DNA from: Thiomicrorhabdus sp.
GTDB taxonomy: Bacteria > Pseudomonadota > Gammaproteobacteria > Thiomicrospirales > Thiomicrospiraceae
Length of the DNA stretch: 64,000 bases
NCBI RefSeq assembly: GCF_963677875.1
Contig: NZ_OY782567.1
Location: forward strand, 213,949-277,948
Reading direction: 5' to 3'
The notes under the pieces were generated by a model that had not been told where the DNA came from, did not search any database, and worked only from the letters and a program-made list of their open reading frames with translations. This document shows positions 48,106-57,777 of this stretch, piece after piece. How positions within the stretch are numbered: the first letter of the stretch is position 1; the number at the start of each line of letters is the position of its first letter. A program made the position numbers and the translations under genes.

Positions 48106-49911
48106 ATGTCAGACAACTTGAAACGAATTCGAAATTTTTCAATCATTGCTCATATCGACCACGGTAAATCGACCATTGCCGACCGTTTTATTCAAATTTG
48201 CGGGGGATTGACCGAACGGGAAATGGCGGCTCAGGTTCTGGATTCGATGGATATCGAACGTGAACGGGGCATTACAATCAAAGCGCAAAGCGTTACTTTG
48301 AACTATAAGGCAAACGATGGTGAGACCTATCAGCTGAACTTTATCGATACACCGGGACATGTGGATTTTTCTTATGAAGTCTCGCGTTCATTGGCGGCTT
48401 GTGAGGGTGCGCTTCTGGTTGTCGACGCTTCCCAGGGAGTGGAAGCTCAGACGGTTGCCAACTGCTATACGGCGATTGAGCAGGGACTGGAAGTTCTGGT
48501 AGTCTTGAATAAGATTGATCTGCCTGCCGCTGACCCAGAAAGAGTGATCGAAGAAGTTGAAGAAATTATCGGTGTTGAAGCGGAAAATGCGGTACGGGCC
48601 AGTGCCAAATCCGGTATCGGCATCGAAGAAACGCTGGAAGACATCGTTAATAAAATTCCACCTCCCGAAGGGAATCCAGAAGGGCCTTTGAAGGCCTTGA
48701 TCATCGATTCATGGTTCGATAATTATCTTGGCGTGGTCTCTTTGGTTCGCGTAATCGATGGCCGGATCGGTAAAAAAACCAAAATGAAAGTCATGTCGAC
48801 CAAAGAAGAATATCTGGTTGACGACGTAGGAATTTTTACTCCGAAGCGTACTAGCAAACCCTATCTGGAAGCGGGTGAAGTCGGTTATGTCATTTCCGGC
48901 ATCAAGGACATTGACGGTGCGCCTGTCGGAGATACGCTATGTGATGCTTCGCAGCCGGTAATTGAAGCGCTACCAGGCTTCAAACCAGCCCAGCCAAGAG
49001 TTTTTGCCGGGTTGTTTCCGATCTCTTCCGAAGATTATGAAGATTTACGCGAATCCCTGCGCAAACTGCGTTTGAATGATGCTGCGCTGCATTTTGAGCC
49101 GGAAACCTCGGAAGCGCTCGGTTTCGGCTTCCGTTGTGGTTTTCTCGGCATGTTGCATATGGAGATTATTCAGGAACGCCTGGAGCGCGAGTATAACCTG
49201 GATCTCATCACCACGGCACCGACGGTCGTTTATGAAGTGCTGACCAAATCGGGCGAAACGCTGAGAATAGACAACCCTTCGGAATTGCCGGATCCAAGTA
49301 TCATCGCTGAAATCCGTGAGCCGATTATTCAGGCCAATGTCCTGGTTCCGAACGATTATGTCGGAGCGGTTATGAAACTGTGTATCGAAAAGCGCGGTAT
49401 CCAGAAAGATATGCAGTATTCCGGCGGACAGGTTTCGATCAATTATGAATTGCCTCTGAACGAGGTGGTTCTCGACTTCTTTGATCGGTTGAAATCCTGT
49501 AGCCGCGGTTATGCGTCTATGGATTACGAATTCCGCCGCTTCCAGGCTGATGATCTGGTGCGTATGGACTTTCTGGTAAATGGCGAAAAGGTGGATGCGC
49601 TGGCGGTAATCGTGCATCGGAGTTTTGCCGTGCAGAGAGGGAAAACCATTATCGAGAAACTGCAGAAAGTCATTCCCCGTCAGATGTTCGATGTGGCGAT
49701 TCAGGCGGCGATCGGTGCCAAAGTTATCGGGCGAACCAATGTCAAAGCCTTACGCAAAAATGTGACGGCGAAGTGTTACGGCGGCGACGTTTCGCGTAAG
49801 AAAAAATTATTACAGAAACAGAAAGAAGGTAAAAAACGCATGAAATCAATCGGCAGTGTCGAACTGCCGCAGGAAGCGTTTTTGGCTATCTTGGATACAG
49901 GAGAATCCTGA
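48106..49911 (+). CDS. lepA: Elongation factor 4 (LepA)
   Basis: 601 aa translational GTPase. G1 [10 protein letters not shown]2 RGITIKAQ, G3 DTPGHVDF and G4 NKIDL are intact; the LepA-specific C-terminal domain ([20 protein letters not shown]) is present. It acts on stalled or misassembled ribosomes. It begins the lepA-lepB-rnc-era-recO-pdxJ-acpS cluster and is 2 bases from lepB. Confidence 0.97.
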   Translation: MSDNLKRIRNFSIIAHIDHGKSTIADRFIQICGGLTEREMAAQVLDSMDIERERGITIKAQSVTLNYKANDGETYQLNFIDTPGHVDFSYEVSRSLAACEGALLVVDASQGVEAQTVANCYTAIEQGLEVLVVLNKIDLPAADPERVIEEVEEIIGVEAENAVRASAKSGIGIEETLEDIVNKIPPPEGNPEGPLKALIIDSWFDNYLGVVSLVRVIDGRIGKKTKMKVMSTKEEYLVDDVGIFTPKRTSKPYLEAGEVGYVISGIKDIDGAPVGDTLCDASQPVIEALPGFKPAQPRVFAGLFPISSEDYEDLRESLRKLRLNDAALHFEPETSEALGFGFRCGFLGMLHMEIIQERLEREYNLDLITTAPTVVYEVLTKSGETLRIDNPSELPDPSIIAEIREPIIQANVLVPNDYVGAVMKLCIEKRGIQKDMQYSGGQVSINYELPLNEVVLDFFDRLKSCSRGYASMDYEFRRFQADDLVRMDFLVNGEKVDALAVIVHRSFAVQRGKTIIEKLQKVIPRQMFDVAIQAAIGAKVIGRTNVKALRKNVTAKCYGGDVSRKKKLLQKQKEGKKRMKSIGSVELPQEAFLAILDTGES

Positions 49912-49913
49912 GA

Positions 49914-50684
49914 ATGAGTTTTGAACTGATTTTAGTGATCGTCACTGCGGTGACTGGGGTCATCGCTTATGTTGACCGCATTATTTGGCGCCCTAAACGC
50001 ATGCAGTCGGTCACTCATCGTCAAGAACCGATTATCGTTGAATATTCGCGTTCTCTGTTTCCGGTGTTTCTGGTGGTTTTGATTTTGCGTTCGTTTATTA
50101 TCGAACCTTTTCGTATTCCGTCCGGATCAATGTACCCGACGTTGGAAATCGGTGATTTCATTGCCGTCAATAAATTTGCCTACGGTGTGAAATTGCCGGT
50201 GCTGCAGACCAAAGTCATCGATATCGGCGAACCGGAACGAGGCGATGTCGTGGTTTTCCGCTTTCCTCAGGACCCGGATGTCGACTACATCAAGCGCGTT
50301 ATCGGTCTGCCGGGAGATCGCATCACCTACATCGGCCGTACTCTGTTCATTAACGAACATGCGGTGGAGCTGAAGCCGGTTGGGAAATACCACGGTTACG
50401 CTTCCGGAGCCGTTATGAACGGCGCTTCCGAAGTGGAAGAAACTCTGCCAGGCGGCAAATCGCACCGTATTCTTCTGGATATGGACAAAAGCAGTATCGA
50501 TATGAATACTCTTGTTGTACCGGATGGGCATTATTTCGTGATGGGTGATAATCGAGATCACAGCAACGACAGCCGCTTTTGGGGCTTTGTACCCGAGAAG
50601 AATCTGAAAGGCAAAGCCTTCGGAATCTGGATGAATTGGGATGACGGTCTCCACTGGGATCGAATCGGCAAGGGAATTGAGTAA
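49914..50684 (+). CDS. lepB: Signal peptidase I
   Basis: 256 aa inner-membrane protease that removes Sec signal peptides. Two N-terminal helices, then catalytic Ser72 in PSGSMYPTL and Lys127 in YIKRVIGLPGD, plus box E GDNRDHSNDSRFWG. ATG 49914 follows AGGAGAATCC located in the end of lepA. Its stop codon overlaps the rnc start by one base. Confidence 0.96.
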   Translation: MSFELILVIVTAVTGVIAYVDRIIWRPKRMQSVTHRQEPIIVEYSRSLFPVFLVVLILRSFIIEPFRIPSGSMYPTLEIGDFIAVNKFAYGVKLPVLQTKVIDIGEPERGDVVVFRFPQDPDVDYIKRVIGLPGDRITYIGRTLFINEHAVELKPVGKYHGYASGAVMNGASEVEETLPGGKSHRILLDMDKSSIDMNTLVVPDGHYFVMGDNRDHSNDSRFWGFVPEKNLKGKAFGIWMNWDDGLHWDRIGKGIE

Positions 50685-51400
50685 TGCCGTCCAAAAAACA
50701 GCCTAAAAAGTTGTCGATTGAACGTCTGGCCAAATTGGAGCAACTCTCCAAAGCATTGGGATATCAGTATCAGGATATCGGCTATCTGGAGAGAGCGCTG
50801 ACCCACCGCAGCGTCGGGTCGCAAAACAACGAGCGTCTTGAATTTCTCGGCGACAGTCTGGTGAATTTCATGATTGCCGATGCACTGTTTCATCAGTTTG
50901 CCAAACTCCCGGAAGGGGATATGAGCCGAATTCGGGCGCATCTGGTCAAAGGTGATACGCTGGCGGTTATCGGCAGAGAATATCAGCTCAGTGATTATCT
51001 TGTACTTGGCCCCGGAGAATTGAAAAGCGGCGGTTTCCGTCGCGACTCAATCATTGCCGATGCAGTAGAGGCAATCATTGCTTCGGTCTACGAAGATGGC
51101 GGCCTGGATGAATGCCGTGCTTTGGTCGAGCGTTTTTATACGCAGCGTTTGCAGCAGCTCGATCCGAAGAAGGTTGGGAAAGATCCCAAGACCCGTCTTC
51201 AGGAGTTTTTGCAATCCATTAATGAACCTTTGCCCGAGTACAGTATCATCAGCGTTAATGGTGCGGCTCATGCGCAGGAGTTTACCGTTTCCTGCTATGT
51301 TGCCAAGTTGAACACCAAATTTGAAGCAACTGCTTCGAGTCGTCGGAAAGCGGAACAGAAAGCGGCGGAAACCGCCCTGGAAAATCTGGGCGAATTGTAA
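50684..51400 (+). CDS. rnc: Ribonuclease III
   Basis: 238 aa double-strand-specific RNase used in rRNA processing. The catalytic signature is ERLEFLGDSLV (50-60) and the second acidic cluster is DAVEAIIASVYED; the C-terminal dsRNA-binding domain has KTRLQEFLQS and SRRKAEQKAAETALENL. A basic N-terminal extension of about 10 residues is present. Translationally coupled to lepB (TAATG). Confidence 0.97.
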   Translation: MPSKKQPKKLSIERLAKLEQLSKALGYQYQDIGYLERALTHRSVGSQNNERLEFLGDSLVNFMIADALFHQFAKLPEGDMSRIRAHLVKGDTLAVIGREYQLSDYLVLGPGELKSGGFRRDSIIADAVEAIIASVYEDGGLDECRALVERFYTQRLQQLDPKKVGKDPKTRLQEFLQSINEPLPEYSIISVNGAAHAQEFTVSCYVAKLNTKFEATASSRRKAEQKAAETALENLGEL

Positions 51401-51453
51401 GCCGAAACCCGAAGCAGAGGGAATCGGATTTATTTGACTGAAAAGGATTAAGT

Positions 51454-52416
51454 ATGAATTCAGAGGATTTGAATCTGGATGATATTTTGGCGAAAGGCGC
51501 GCAAGATGCAGACTTCGCCGGTGATTATCAAGCCGGTTTTGCTGCGGTGATCGGTCGTCCGAATGTCGGTAAATCGACTCTGATGAATGAATTGCTCGGT
51601 CAAAAACTGAGCATTACCTCGCATAAGCCGCAGACAACCCGTCACCGGATTCACGGTATTCTGACAACCGATGACTACCAAATTGTCTATGTCGACACAC
51701 CGGGAATGCATCTCGGCGGTAAAAAATCCATTAACGACTACATGAACCGAACGGCGAATAGCGCTTTTACCGATGTCGACGCGATTCTCTTTGTCGTCGA
51801 AGCCGGGCGTTGGACGGACGAAGATCAGGCGGTCGCCCGAAAATTGAAAGGAGCTGATGCTCCGGTCATTCTGGTCGTTAATAAGGTCGATAAATTTGAA
51901 AATAAAGAGGCCTTGCTGCCTTTTATACAGAAAATTTCCGAACAGTTGACCTTTGATGCCCTGATTCCGGTTTCCGCCTATAAGAAAATCGGTCTTCAGG
52001 CGGTTACCGAAGAGATTTTGCAGCGTCTGCCAAAGCGAGCGGCAATTTTCCCGGAAGATTATATCACCGACCGTTCGACTCGATTTCTGGCTGCGGAGAT
52101 TATTCGTGAAAAGCTGATGCGCAACCTTGGCAATGAAGTGCCTTATGGTGTAACGGTCGAGATCGAGCAGTTTAAGTTTGACGAAGAAGAGGGTCGCTGG
52201 CTGGTCAATGGATTGATTCTGGTTGAAAGACCCGGTCAGAAGCAGATCGTTATCGGCAAGAATGGCGAATTGATCAAAAAGATCGGTACTCAGGCGCGTA
52301 AAGATCTGGTGGCACTGTTGGATGCGCGGGTTCATTTAGAGCTTTGGGTCAAGATCAAAGAAAACTGGTCGGATGATGCCCGTGCTTTAGCCAGCCTGGG
52401 CTACGACGACAACTGA
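51454..52416 (+). CDS. era: GTPase Era
   Basis: 320 aa. P-loop GRPNVGKST (34-42), G3 DTPGMH, G4 NKVDK, and the C-terminal KH domain with IVIGKNGELIKKIGTQARKDL, which binds the 3' end of 16S rRNA during 30S maturation. About 25 extra residues precede the GTPase domain compared with E. coli. It follows rnc by 53 bases. Confidence 0.97.
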   Translation: MNSEDLNLDDILAKGAQDADFAGDYQAGFAAVIGRPNVGKSTLMNELLGQKLSITSHKPQTTRHRIHGILTTDDYQIVYVDTPGMHLGGKKSINDYMNRTANSAFTDVDAILFVVEAGRWTDEDQAVARKLKGADAPVILVVNKVDKFENKEALLPFIQKISEQLTFDALIPVSAYKKIGLQAVTEEILQRLPKRAAIFPEDYITDRSTRFLAAEIIREKLMRNLGNEVPYGVTVEIEQFKFDEEEGRWLVNGLILVERPGQKQIVIGKNGELIKKIGTQARKDLVALLDARVHLELWVKIKENWSDDARALASLGYDDN

Positions 52417-52429
52417 GTCTGGAGTCGGC

Positions 52430-53155
52430 ATGCAGATTCAGACGGAAGCGTTTGTCTTGCACAGTCGTCCTTATAAGGAAACCTCGGCGCTGGTCACCTT
52501 TTTCTCTGCAGAACAGGGGAAATTTAATGCGGTGGTTCGTGGTGTGCGTGGCGGGAAGAGCGCTTACCGGAAAAATGCTCTTCTGCAGATGTTTCAACCT
52601 TTGAGGCTTGAATGGAAAACACGGAGCAGTAACCACAGCGATTTGATCAGTCTTCGGCAATTCGAAAGTGCCGGTCGCTCTTATGGATTGAATGGCGAAG
52701 GCAACCTGTGTGGTCTGTATATAAACGAACTGCTTTATCGAAGTCTGTATCCGCATCTGGCCGCAGAAACACTGTTTGCTGCTTATAAACAGACGTTGCA
52801 GGCTTTGCTTCTGGCCGAAGACCGACGTCATCATGGCTGGATACTGCGACGTTTTGAAAGCGCGCTGCTCAGTGAAATGGGGGAAGAACTGGTCTATCTT
52901 GAAGACGCTTCCCATCAGCCGATCATCGGTGATCAGATGTATTACTACCTGCCACAGGTTGGTCCGGTTGCCTCTGATCGGCTTGAACAAACCGGCGGGA
53001 CGGCAATCAGCGGGCATTGCCTGATGGCTCTTGGAGAAGGTCGATATTGCGGTGAATGCCTTCTGCAGTGGCGGGATCTGATGCGGGTTCTGCTTGCGCC
53101 TTATCTGGGCGACAAACCGATTATGGCTCGTCAGCTGTTTCGTCGGCAATCCTGA
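52430..53155 (+). CDS. recO: DNA repair protein RecO
   Basis: 241 aa. The N-terminal OB fold starts [23 protein letters not shown] with the GVRGGKS loop; the C-terminal part is helical with CYS-poor zinc-free region ([20 protein letters not shown]). RecO loads RecA onto SSB-coated DNA with RecR. It lies between era and pdxJ as usual. Confidence 0.93.
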   Translation: MQIQTEAFVLHSRPYKETSALVTFFSAEQGKFNAVVRGVRGGKSAYRKNALLQMFQPLRLEWKTRSSNHSDLISLRQFESAGRSYGLNGEGNLCGLYINELLYRSLYPHLAAETLFAAYKQTLQALLLAEDRRHHGWILRRFESALLSEMGEELVYLEDASHQPIIGDQMYYYLPQVGPVASDRLEQTGGTAISGHCLMALGEGRYCGECLLQWRDLMRVLLAPYLGDKPIMARQLFRRQS

Positions 53156-53219
53156 AAAACCAATTACGATTTCAATTCCGGCTGAGAGCCGGTCAATCAA
53201 CTCAAATAAAGGAACCTCA

Positions 53220-53966
53220 ATGAACCCGATCTATTTAGGTCTGAATATCGACCATGTTGCTACCTTGAGACAAGCTCGCGGAACGTCTTACCCGGATCCG
53301 ATCAAAGCGGCTTTGGATGCGGAAATGGCCGGTGCCGACAGTATCACACTGCATTTGCGGGAAGATCGTCGCCACATTCAGGATCGGGATGTTGAGCTGA
53401 TTTCGCAGCTGCGTCAGACTAAAGTGAATCTGGAAATGGCGGCGACTGAAGAAATGGTTTCCATTGCGTGCCGTTTGCATCCGGAAGATGTTTGTCTGGT
53501 TCCGGAGAAACGTGAAGAGTTGACAACCGAGGGCGGTTTGGACGTGGCTTCGCAAAAAGCGTGGTTGACAGAAGTGTGTGCCAGACTGGCTCAGGCCGGT
53601 TGCCGGGTTTCTTTGTTCATCGATCCGGAAGAAGCTCAAATTCTTGCTGCCAGGGAAGTCGGCGCGCCGGTGATTGAATTGCATACCGGCACCTATGCCG
53701 AATTAAGCGAATCACAAGCAGTCGAAGCCGAATTGCAGCGTATTCGCCATGCAACGGAATTCGCTGTAGCACAAGGGTTGACGGTTAATGCCGGCCATGG
53801 ATTGCATTATCATAATGTTCAAGCGATTGCCGAGATCAAGGAGATCGAGGAGCTGAATATCGGTCATGCGATTATCGCTCAGGCGGTTTTCAGCGGTCTG
53901 CCGCAGGCAGTGGCCGAAATGAAGCGTTTGATGGTAGAAGCGCGCCGCCAGGCGTATCTGAGTTAA
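53220..53966 (+). CDS. pdxJ: Pyridoxine 5'-phosphate synthase PdxJ
   Basis: 248 aa TIM-barrel enzyme that condenses 1-deoxyxylulose-5-phosphate with 3-amino-2-oxopropyl phosphate to make vitamin B6. [50 protein letters not shown] and [11 protein letters not shown] are signature segments. ATG 53220 follows AAAGGAACC. The acpS start follows its stop codon directly. Confidence 0.97.
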   Translation: MNPIYLGLNIDHVATLRQARGTSYPDPIKAALDAEMAGADSITLHLREDRRHIQDRDVELISQLRQTKVNLEMAATEEMVSIACRLHPEDVCLVPEKREELTTEGGLDVASQKAWLTEVCARLAQAGCRVSLFIDPEEAQILAAREVGAPVIELHTGTYAELSESQAVEAELQRIRHATEFAVAQGLTVNAGHGLHYHNVQAIAEIKEIEELNIGHAIIAQAVFSGLPQAVAEMKRLMVEARRQAYLS

Positions 53967-54374
53967 ATGATCGTCGGAGTCGGAACCGATATTGTCGATG
54001 TTGAACGCATTGCCGGTGTCTATCGCCGTCAGGGTGAGGCGTTTGCGCAACGTTTGTTAAGCGATCAAGAGTTGATTGAATTTCGGCTGAAAACTCAGAG
54101 CGAACGTTTTCTTGCCAAGCGCTGGGCCTTGAAGGAAGCGGTTTCCAAAGCGCTGGGAACCGGAATCGCTCAAGGGGTCAGTTTTAGAGAGATGCAGATC
54201 GATCATGCGCCGAGCGGCCAGCCGCTCTTAGTTTTGAAAGGGCGCACTCTCGAAGTTGCAGATGCTCTCGGCATTACCCATTGGGCGATCAGCGTCAGTG
54301 ACGAAAAACATCACTGTGTTGCTTTTGCCGTTGCGGAAAACCGATGCTTCAGTACGTCTCGGGAATCGGAATAA
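53967..54374 (+). CDS. acpS: Holo-[acyl-carrier-protein] synthase
   Basis: 135 aa. It transfers the phosphopantetheine arm from CoA to acyl carrier protein. Metal-binding Asp8 in GVGTDIVDVERI and the Glu in RFLAKRWALKEAVSKALGTG are in place. Coupled to pdxJ with no gap (TAA then ATG); the operon probably ends here. Confidence 0.95.
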   Translation: MIVGVGTDIVDVERIAGVYRRQGEAFAQRLLSDQELIEFRLKTQSERFLAKRWALKEAVSKALGTGIAQGVSFREMQIDHAPSGQPLLVLKGRTLEVADALGITHWAISVSDEKHHCVAFAVAENRCFSTSRESE

Positions 54375-54466
54375 GCCTTCTTTTCAAAAGCGAACGCAGA
54401 TGTGCATTTGAAGCGTTAACCATGTTGTAAGCGAAAAAGATCAAAAATACAGGATTTCATTGATTT

Positions 54467-55174
54467 ATGCGTAATACTTCTTTCTGGGTGACATTTGTTG
54501 CTCTGTCTCTTGTCGTTGTCGGCCTGATCATAGATCTGAAATGGCTCTGGTTGGTGGGATTATTTGCTTTGTCCGGTGCGGTGACCAACTGGTTGGCGAT
54601 TCATATGCTGTTTGAAAAGGTGCCGGGCTTGATCGGTTCCGGCGTAATCAGTGCGCGTTTTGAAGAATTTAAAACTGCCATTAAAAATCTGATGATGGAG
54701 CAGTTTTTCAACGAAGAAAACATCGACCGTTTTGTCGCCCAATCAACACATAAACCGTCGTTTAATCTGCAACCGGTTATTGAATCGGTGGACCTTGTCC
54801 CGGCATTTGATCGTCTGAGTCAGGTAATTATGGAATCTTCTTTTGGCAGTGTATTGTCGATGTTTGGCGGTGCGGATGTTTTAAAGCCGTTGAAAGATCC
54901 CTTTATCAGTAATATGCGGGCTTCCTTGATTGAGCTGACCGAAGACGAAAGTTTTCACGAACGCCTGCAGGCTCAAATTGATCGCCCGGACGTGATGGCG
55001 GATATCCGCAAGCAGGTTGAAGAGATTATCGATTCCCGCCTGGGAGAATTGACGCCGCATGCGGTTAAGGTCATGGTGAAGCTGTTGATCGAAGAACATT
55101 TAGGCTGGCTGGTCGTTTGGGGAGCGGTTTTCGGCGCCTTTTTCGGGCTTTTATCGGCATTACTGATCGCATAA
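54467..55174 (+). CDS. DUF445 family membrane protein
   Basis: 235 aa. Two N-terminal hydrophobic segments (about 6-45, including the family-typical GAVTNWLAIHMLFEK), a central soluble helical region with acidic and basic patches, and a C-terminal helix (about 212-234). Function of DUF445 is not known. No clear ribosome site precedes ATG 54467. It is followed 10 bases later by the BASS transporter. Confidence 0.85.
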   Translation: MRNTSFWVTFVALSLVVVGLIIDLKWLWLVGLFALSGAVTNWLAIHMLFEKVPGLIGSGVISARFEEFKTAIKNLMMEQFFNEENIDRFVAQSTHKPSFNLQPVIESVDLVPAFDRLSQVIMESSFGSVLSMFGGADVLKPLKDPFISNMRASLIELTEDESFHERLQAQIDRPDVMADIRKQVEEIIDSRLGELTPHAVKVMVKLLIEEHLGWLVVWGAVFGAFFGLLSALLIA

Positions 55175-55184
55175 CGGAGTTTGT

Positions 55185-56123
55185 ATGGGGGCTCTGGTCG
55201 GATTTCCGCTATGGCTGCTGCTGTCGCTTGGAGCCGCACTGTACTTTCCGGATTCGTTTCGAGAACTGAAATCGTGGATTTTGCCGTTGCTGATGTGGAT
55301 CATGCTGATGATGGGTATGACTTTGCGCTGGCAGGATTTTGTCGCTGTTTGGCAACGCAAAAATCTGGTGCTTTTCGGTGTGGTACTGCAATTTGTTTTT
55401 ATGCCTCTGTTTGCCTGGATGCTGGCGATTTTAGGACAGTTGCCAACCGAATGGCTGATTGGAATGATCCTGGTCGGCGTGACTGCTGGCGGTACCGCTT
55501 CGAATGTAGTGACTTATCTGGCAAAGGGCGATTTGGCATTGTCCGTCAGCATGACGCTGGTTTCTACTCTGGCAGCGACGTTTTTAATGCCGATTTTGAC
55601 GTGGGTTTATCTGCAGGAATCGCTTGAGGTTCCGGTGATTCCGATGCTGCTTACACTGGTTCAATTGATTTTCTTGCCACTGGCGGCAGGGATGTTGCTG
55701 GCGCACTTCTTTCGAAATGCTGTTCAGTATTCGGTCGTTTGGTTACCGCATCTCGCGCAATTTGCCATCGCTTTGATTGTAGGGATTGTGGTTGCCTTGA
55801 ATATGGATCGTTTTTCCGATGTCGGCATGGTTTTGATTATGGCGGTCGTCTTACATAATGCTCTTGGTATGCTTGCTGGTTATCTCGGCGCGCGTTTTAT
55901 GGGATACGGAAGTGTTGCCGCGAGAACGCTCGCGATAGAAGTTGCTATGCAGAACTCTGCCCTGAGTGTGGCTTTGGCAATTAAATACTTTTCGGCTATG
56001 GCGGCCGTGCCGGCAGCTCTGTTTAGTATCTGGCATAATCTGTCCGGTATGCTGTTCGCTGCTTATTGGCGTTTGAGAGATAAGACGGAGCATCTAGAAA
56101 AAACCAAGAGTTGCAAGCGGTGA
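55185..56123 (+). CDS. Bile acid:sodium symporter (BASS) family transporter
   Basis: 312 aa with about nine or ten membrane helices. GVTAGGTASNVVTYLAKGD and LAIEVAMQNSALSVALAIKYF are the two conserved sodium-site/crossing motifs of the family. Many bacterial members move keto acids, pantoate or other organic anions with sodium; the substrate here is not evident. ATG 55185 follows GGAG. Confidence 0.9.
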   Translation: MGALVGFPLWLLLSLGAALYFPDSFRELKSWILPLLMWIMLMMGMTLRWQDFVAVWQRKNLVLFGVVLQFVFMPLFAWMLAILGQLPTEWLIGMILVGVTAGGTASNVVTYLAKGDLALSVSMTLVSTLAATFLMPILTWVYLQESLEVPVIPMLLTLVQLIFLPLAAGMLLAHFFRNAVQYSVVWLPHLAQFAIALIVGIVVALNMDRFSDVGMVLIMAVVLHNALGMLAGYLGARFMGYGSVAARTLAIEVAMQNSALSVALAIKYFSAMAAVPAALFSIWHNLSGMLFAAYWRLRDKTEHLEKTKSCKR

Positions 56124-56234
56124 TTTTGGATAAAAATGGTGTAAACGGCGCCTTTGTGCGGTTGGGATTTTTCAATGTCCGCCGAATCCAGTACACTGAA
56201 AGAATCGGTTCAAGCGATTTTCAAGAGATAAATT

Positions 56235-56651
56235 ATGAGAAAGATAAAGGGCGTTTTGCTATTCGGATTATTCTGTTTAGTCTTTGCCGGCACGGCATCA
56301 GCCGACGAAACAGCAGAAATCCCACCTCAGCAGGTTCTGATTGAAGCGGCTATTCAAAACGATTGGTTCAGTAAACGCTGTCGTGGTGTGAGCATTAATA
56401 AATATTTTAATGAAGTGAATCGTCTGTATATCGAACGCTATGGCATCAGTGCGCATAATTACATTGAACGGTTTCAAGAGCTTGAGTTTGCCGGTTATAA
56501 AGAAACAATCGAGTTAGCAATGCAGCGCCGTTTAATTGAGCTAGGAGGCTGTCAGGCGGCTAAACGGCAGGATTGGGATCGCGCACTTAAAAACACTTAC
56601 AAGGCCGCTCTCAAAAAAGTGGAAACTTCTAACTGGTTTCCTGAGCCTTAG
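56235..56651 (+). CDS. Hypothetical secreted protein, 138 aa
   Basis: A signal peptide ends near residue 23 (TASA / DE). The mature part is helical and charged with two cysteines (KRCRGV, GGCQAAK) that could form a disulfide. Family not recognised. It lies 111 bases after the BASS gene and 12 bases before greB. Confidence 0.7.
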   Translation: MRKIKGVLLFGLFCLVFAGTASADETAEIPPQQVLIEAAIQNDWFSKRCRGVSINKYFNEVNRLYIERYGISAHNYIERFQELEFAGYKETIELAMQRRLIELGGCQAAKRQDWDRALKNTYKAALKKVETSNWFPEP

Positions 56652-56663
56652 AGTCACTGTTAT

Positions 56664-57149
56664 ATGAATGGATTTTCTTCAGCATCGTTTCTGATTACCC
56701 CGGAAGGTCGTCGTTCTTTGGAAAAAGAACTGGATCATTTGTGGCGGGTTGAACGGCGCGAAACGACACAGGCAGTTACCGAAGCCGCGGCACACGGTGA
56801 TCGTTCGGAAAATGCGGAATATAAAGAGGGGAAGCGCAAATTGCGGGAAATCGACCGCCGTTTGCGCTTCCTTCGCAAGCGTCTGGAGCAGGTTAAGGTC
56901 GTTGAGTATTCGCCTCAACAAGAAGGCAAGGTGTTTTTCGGAGCCTGGGTGGAATTGGAAAATGAGGATGGTGAAACCGTTTGTTACCGAATTGTGGGCA
57001 GTGATGAGTTTGATCCGCAGAAAAATTACATCAGTATTAAATCGCCGATGGCAAAAGCGTTGATCGGTAAAGAGGTAGATGACGAAGTGATTGTGCATAC
57101 TCCCACCGGAAAAAAATTCTGGTATCTGAACCGGATTGAATATCGGTAA
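56664..57149 (+). CDS. greB: Transcription elongation factor GreB
   Basis: 161 aa paralogue of GreA. LITPEGRRSLEKELDHLW, the tip region HGDRSENAEYKEGKRKLREIDRRLRFL and the C-terminal SPMAKALIGKEVDDEV identify GreB by its more basic coiled coil. It rescues longer backtracked complexes than GreA. Preceded closely by the secreted-protein gene and followed by a terminator. Confidence 0.93.
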   Translation: MNGFSSASFLITPEGRRSLEKELDHLWRVERRETTQAVTEAAAHGDRSENAEYKEGKRKLREIDRRLRFLRKRLEQVKVVEYSPQQEGKVFFGAWVELENEDGETVCYRIVGSDEFDPQKNYISIKSPMAKALIGKEVDDEVIVHTPTGKKFWYLNRIEYR

Positions 57150-57222
57150 TTGGGATTGCGGTAATCGAGTTTGGTGTTCATCGGATTATTTCGAATCGGT
57201 GAAAACTAAAAAAGTGAAAATA

Positions 57223-57250
57223 AAAAAGCAGGGAAACCCCTGCTTTTTTT
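57223..57250. terminator. Bidirectional terminator after greB
   Basis: AAAAAAGCAGGG / CCCTGCTTTTTTT stem with a short loop and T-run on both strands, between convergent genes. Confidence 0.85.
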
Positions 57251-57278
57251 GTTTTGGACTGGATGTTAGTTTCTGATA

Positions 57279-57665
57279 TTAACGAACTAAACCTTCAACC
57301 CATGATTCCATCAATTCCTGCGCGACCGGATTAGGCGCTTCCATGAAATTGACGACAAAGCGATCACCAAGATCGGTTGCACCAATCGAACGTGGACGAA
57401 CGGCAACCGGAGCGGCGGAAGGAATCTGGAAGCCGAAACAGAATACAATATTCTGAGCATCCTGGATTTCCGGATTAATGTCTCCGTCGATGTTCTGGGT
57501 GTGAGCAAAGTGGTTGAAACGCGCGATCATAACTGCTTTCGGGTGTTCGTTGATCTTTGCTTCCAAAGCATCAAGAATCTCTTCGACATTTTGGCAATCG
57601 GTATCGCTTTTGGCAATGGTTAATGAAAATACCGGGTATTTGTCCTGAAATAGGCTCTTTTCCAT
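57279..57665 (-). CDS. Small conserved protein, DUF6858-like, 128 aa
   Basis: A soluble cytoplasmic protein. MARFNHFAHTQN-like (IARFNHFAHTQ), DAQNIVFCFGFQIP and VRPRSIGATDLGDRFVVNFMEAPN segments recall a small family (DUF6858) seen in sulfur-oxidising bacteria; the assignment is from memory and not certain. Function unknown. ATG 57665 follows GAGAT-rich sequence. It is downstream of the SQR-like gene on the same strand, with a hairpin between. Confidence 0.7.
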   Translation of the reverse strand: MEKSLFQDKYPVFSLTIAKSDTDCQNVEEILDALEAKINEHPKAVMIARFNHFAHTQNIDGDINPEIQDAQNIVFCFGFQIPSAAPVAVRPRSIGATDLGDRFVVNFMEAPNPVAQELMESWVEGLVR

Positions 57666-57741
57666 CTCAAACTCCGTAATTTTTGATGTAGTAATGGTTA
57701 ATAATCCGCAACGGTCGGAAAGATCTTCGTTCCGTTCTGAT

Positions 57742-57764
57742 AGAAGCGCCGTGCGGGCGCTTCT
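57742..57764 (-). other. Hairpin between the SQR-like gene and its downstream neighbour
   Basis: AGAAGCGCC - GTGCG - GGCGCTTCT, a 9-bp stem without a T-run; it may reduce or stabilise readthrough transcripts. Confidence 0.5.
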
Positions 57765-57777
57765 TAGTTATTGATTG